Part shown: positions 61,406 to 61,576 of the stretch, piece after piece
Position numbering within the stretch: the first letter of the stretch is position 1
How the letters are laid out: the number at the start of each line of letters is the position of its first letter
Assembly (NCBI GenBank): GCA_009889625.1
Contig: WTZU01000005.1
Location: 1-61,576, forward strand
Length of the DNA: 61,576 bases
Origin: Candidatus Hikarchaeia archaeon HikBin5
GTDB lineage: Archaea; Halobacteriota; Halobacteria; Halobacteriales; Hikarchaeaceae
Direction of reading: 5' to 3'
Position numbers and translations under genes: made by a program
The notes under the pieces: generated by a model
What the model was told of the DNA's origin: nothing
Seen by the model: the letters and a program-made list of their open reading frames with translations, nothing else
The model's database searches: none

Positions 61406-61576
61406 TTAATTTGTCAAAGAAATTCGATTCCCATTGTAAGAAATATGGATATCTCGACCTAGGACGTATCCTTGTTTTCGTGCCATATTGACATACCCCG
61501 AAGCACCAGCAATCGTTTGGTGAGCAGGAATTATGTGAGTTGGTTTAAGTGTGGTTAACATCTCATACAAACCTTC
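61406..61576 (-). CDS. rnj: ribonuclease J, C-terminal end (partial)
   Basis: The last 56 codons of a gene running off the window. LKPTHIIPAHQTIAGASGY contains the closing His motif of the metallo-beta-lactamase/beta-CASP nuclease, and GYVLGRDIHISYNGNRISL is the tail seen in archaeal RNase J. RNase J is a 5'-3' exonuclease for RNA decay. It leads the group rnj-idsA-gltX. Confidence 0.8.
   Translation of the reverse strand, partial: EGLYEMLTTLKPTHIIPAHQTIAGASGYVNMARKQGYVLGRDIHISYNGNRISLTN

Overview
This 61.6-kb window is archaeal. It encodes archaeal-only information genes (L7Ae, S28e, L24e, L21e, Rpo4, EF-1beta, TFE, the Rpp21 subunit of RNase P, aTrm56), isoprenoid-lipid enzymes (a UbiA-type digeranylgeranylglyceryl phosphate synthase and a polyprenyl diphosphate synthase), a eukaryote/archaeal-type SRP RNA, and tRNA genes without encoded CCA. 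Several blocks follow gene orders I know from Haloarchaea: tfe-DUF2110-DUF5803-CinA-like-NAD kinase-like; trpD-F-E-G; zinc ribbon-EF-1beta-L21e-Rpo4-DUF655-ksgA-HemK-metE-metE; NDK/L24e/S28e/L7Ae; RNase J-idsA-gltX. The DNA is visibly AT-rich and the proteins lack the strongly acidic bias of salt-in halophiles. My inference, not provable without a phylogeny, is a marine relative of Haloarchaea such as Marine Group IV / Hikarchaeia.

Layout. 1-5.5 kb: tRNA-Thr, a membrane protein, a MOSC protein, nicotinate phosphoribosyltransferase, tRNA-Arg, ether-lipid prenyltransferase, CoA-binding protein, SRP RNA, YhbY and Rpp21. 5.5-17 kb: thiI, two overlapping glycosyltransferases, DUF2797, a sugar epimerase, aTrm56, the tfe block, a PhoU regulator, a small winged-helix protein and endonuclease III. 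17-29 kb: two molybdenum-hydroxylase large subunits, one alone and one in a complete three-subunit set, flanking a surface-glycosylation trio (GtrA, GT2, DUF2298), followed by a ThDP enzyme. 29-36.5 kb: B12-dependent ribonucleotide reductase and trpDFEG, separated by a strongly structured intergenic region. 36.5-40.5 kb: tRNA-Pro and a small catabolic-looking group (two atypical ornithine cyclodeaminase family proteins, a RidA-like protein, a cyclase family hydrolase).

40.4-44.5 kb is the most unusual stretch. A photolyase is coupled to a cytosolic substrate-binding-like protein, followed by a predicted ribbon-helix-helix regulator (DUF5805-like) and a tyrosine recombinase. The same inverted repeat (GTTTTA-AA-TAAAAC, within a roughly 50-bp unit) lies at the photolyase start and three times in tandem after the recombinase. 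44.5-49.4 kb holds an iron-type ABC transporter whose binding protein is separated from its permease by a ferrochelatase C-terminal remnant and a tRNA-like sequence.

49.4-61.6 kb: paired hairpins, a thiolase/DUF35 pair with altered key residues, then translation and transcription genes, split methionine synthases with an upstream palindrome, the L7Ae ribosomal cluster, gltX, a prenyl diphosphate synthase and the 3' end of RNase J. Most genes are closely packed and many are coupled by TAATG or ATGA overlaps.
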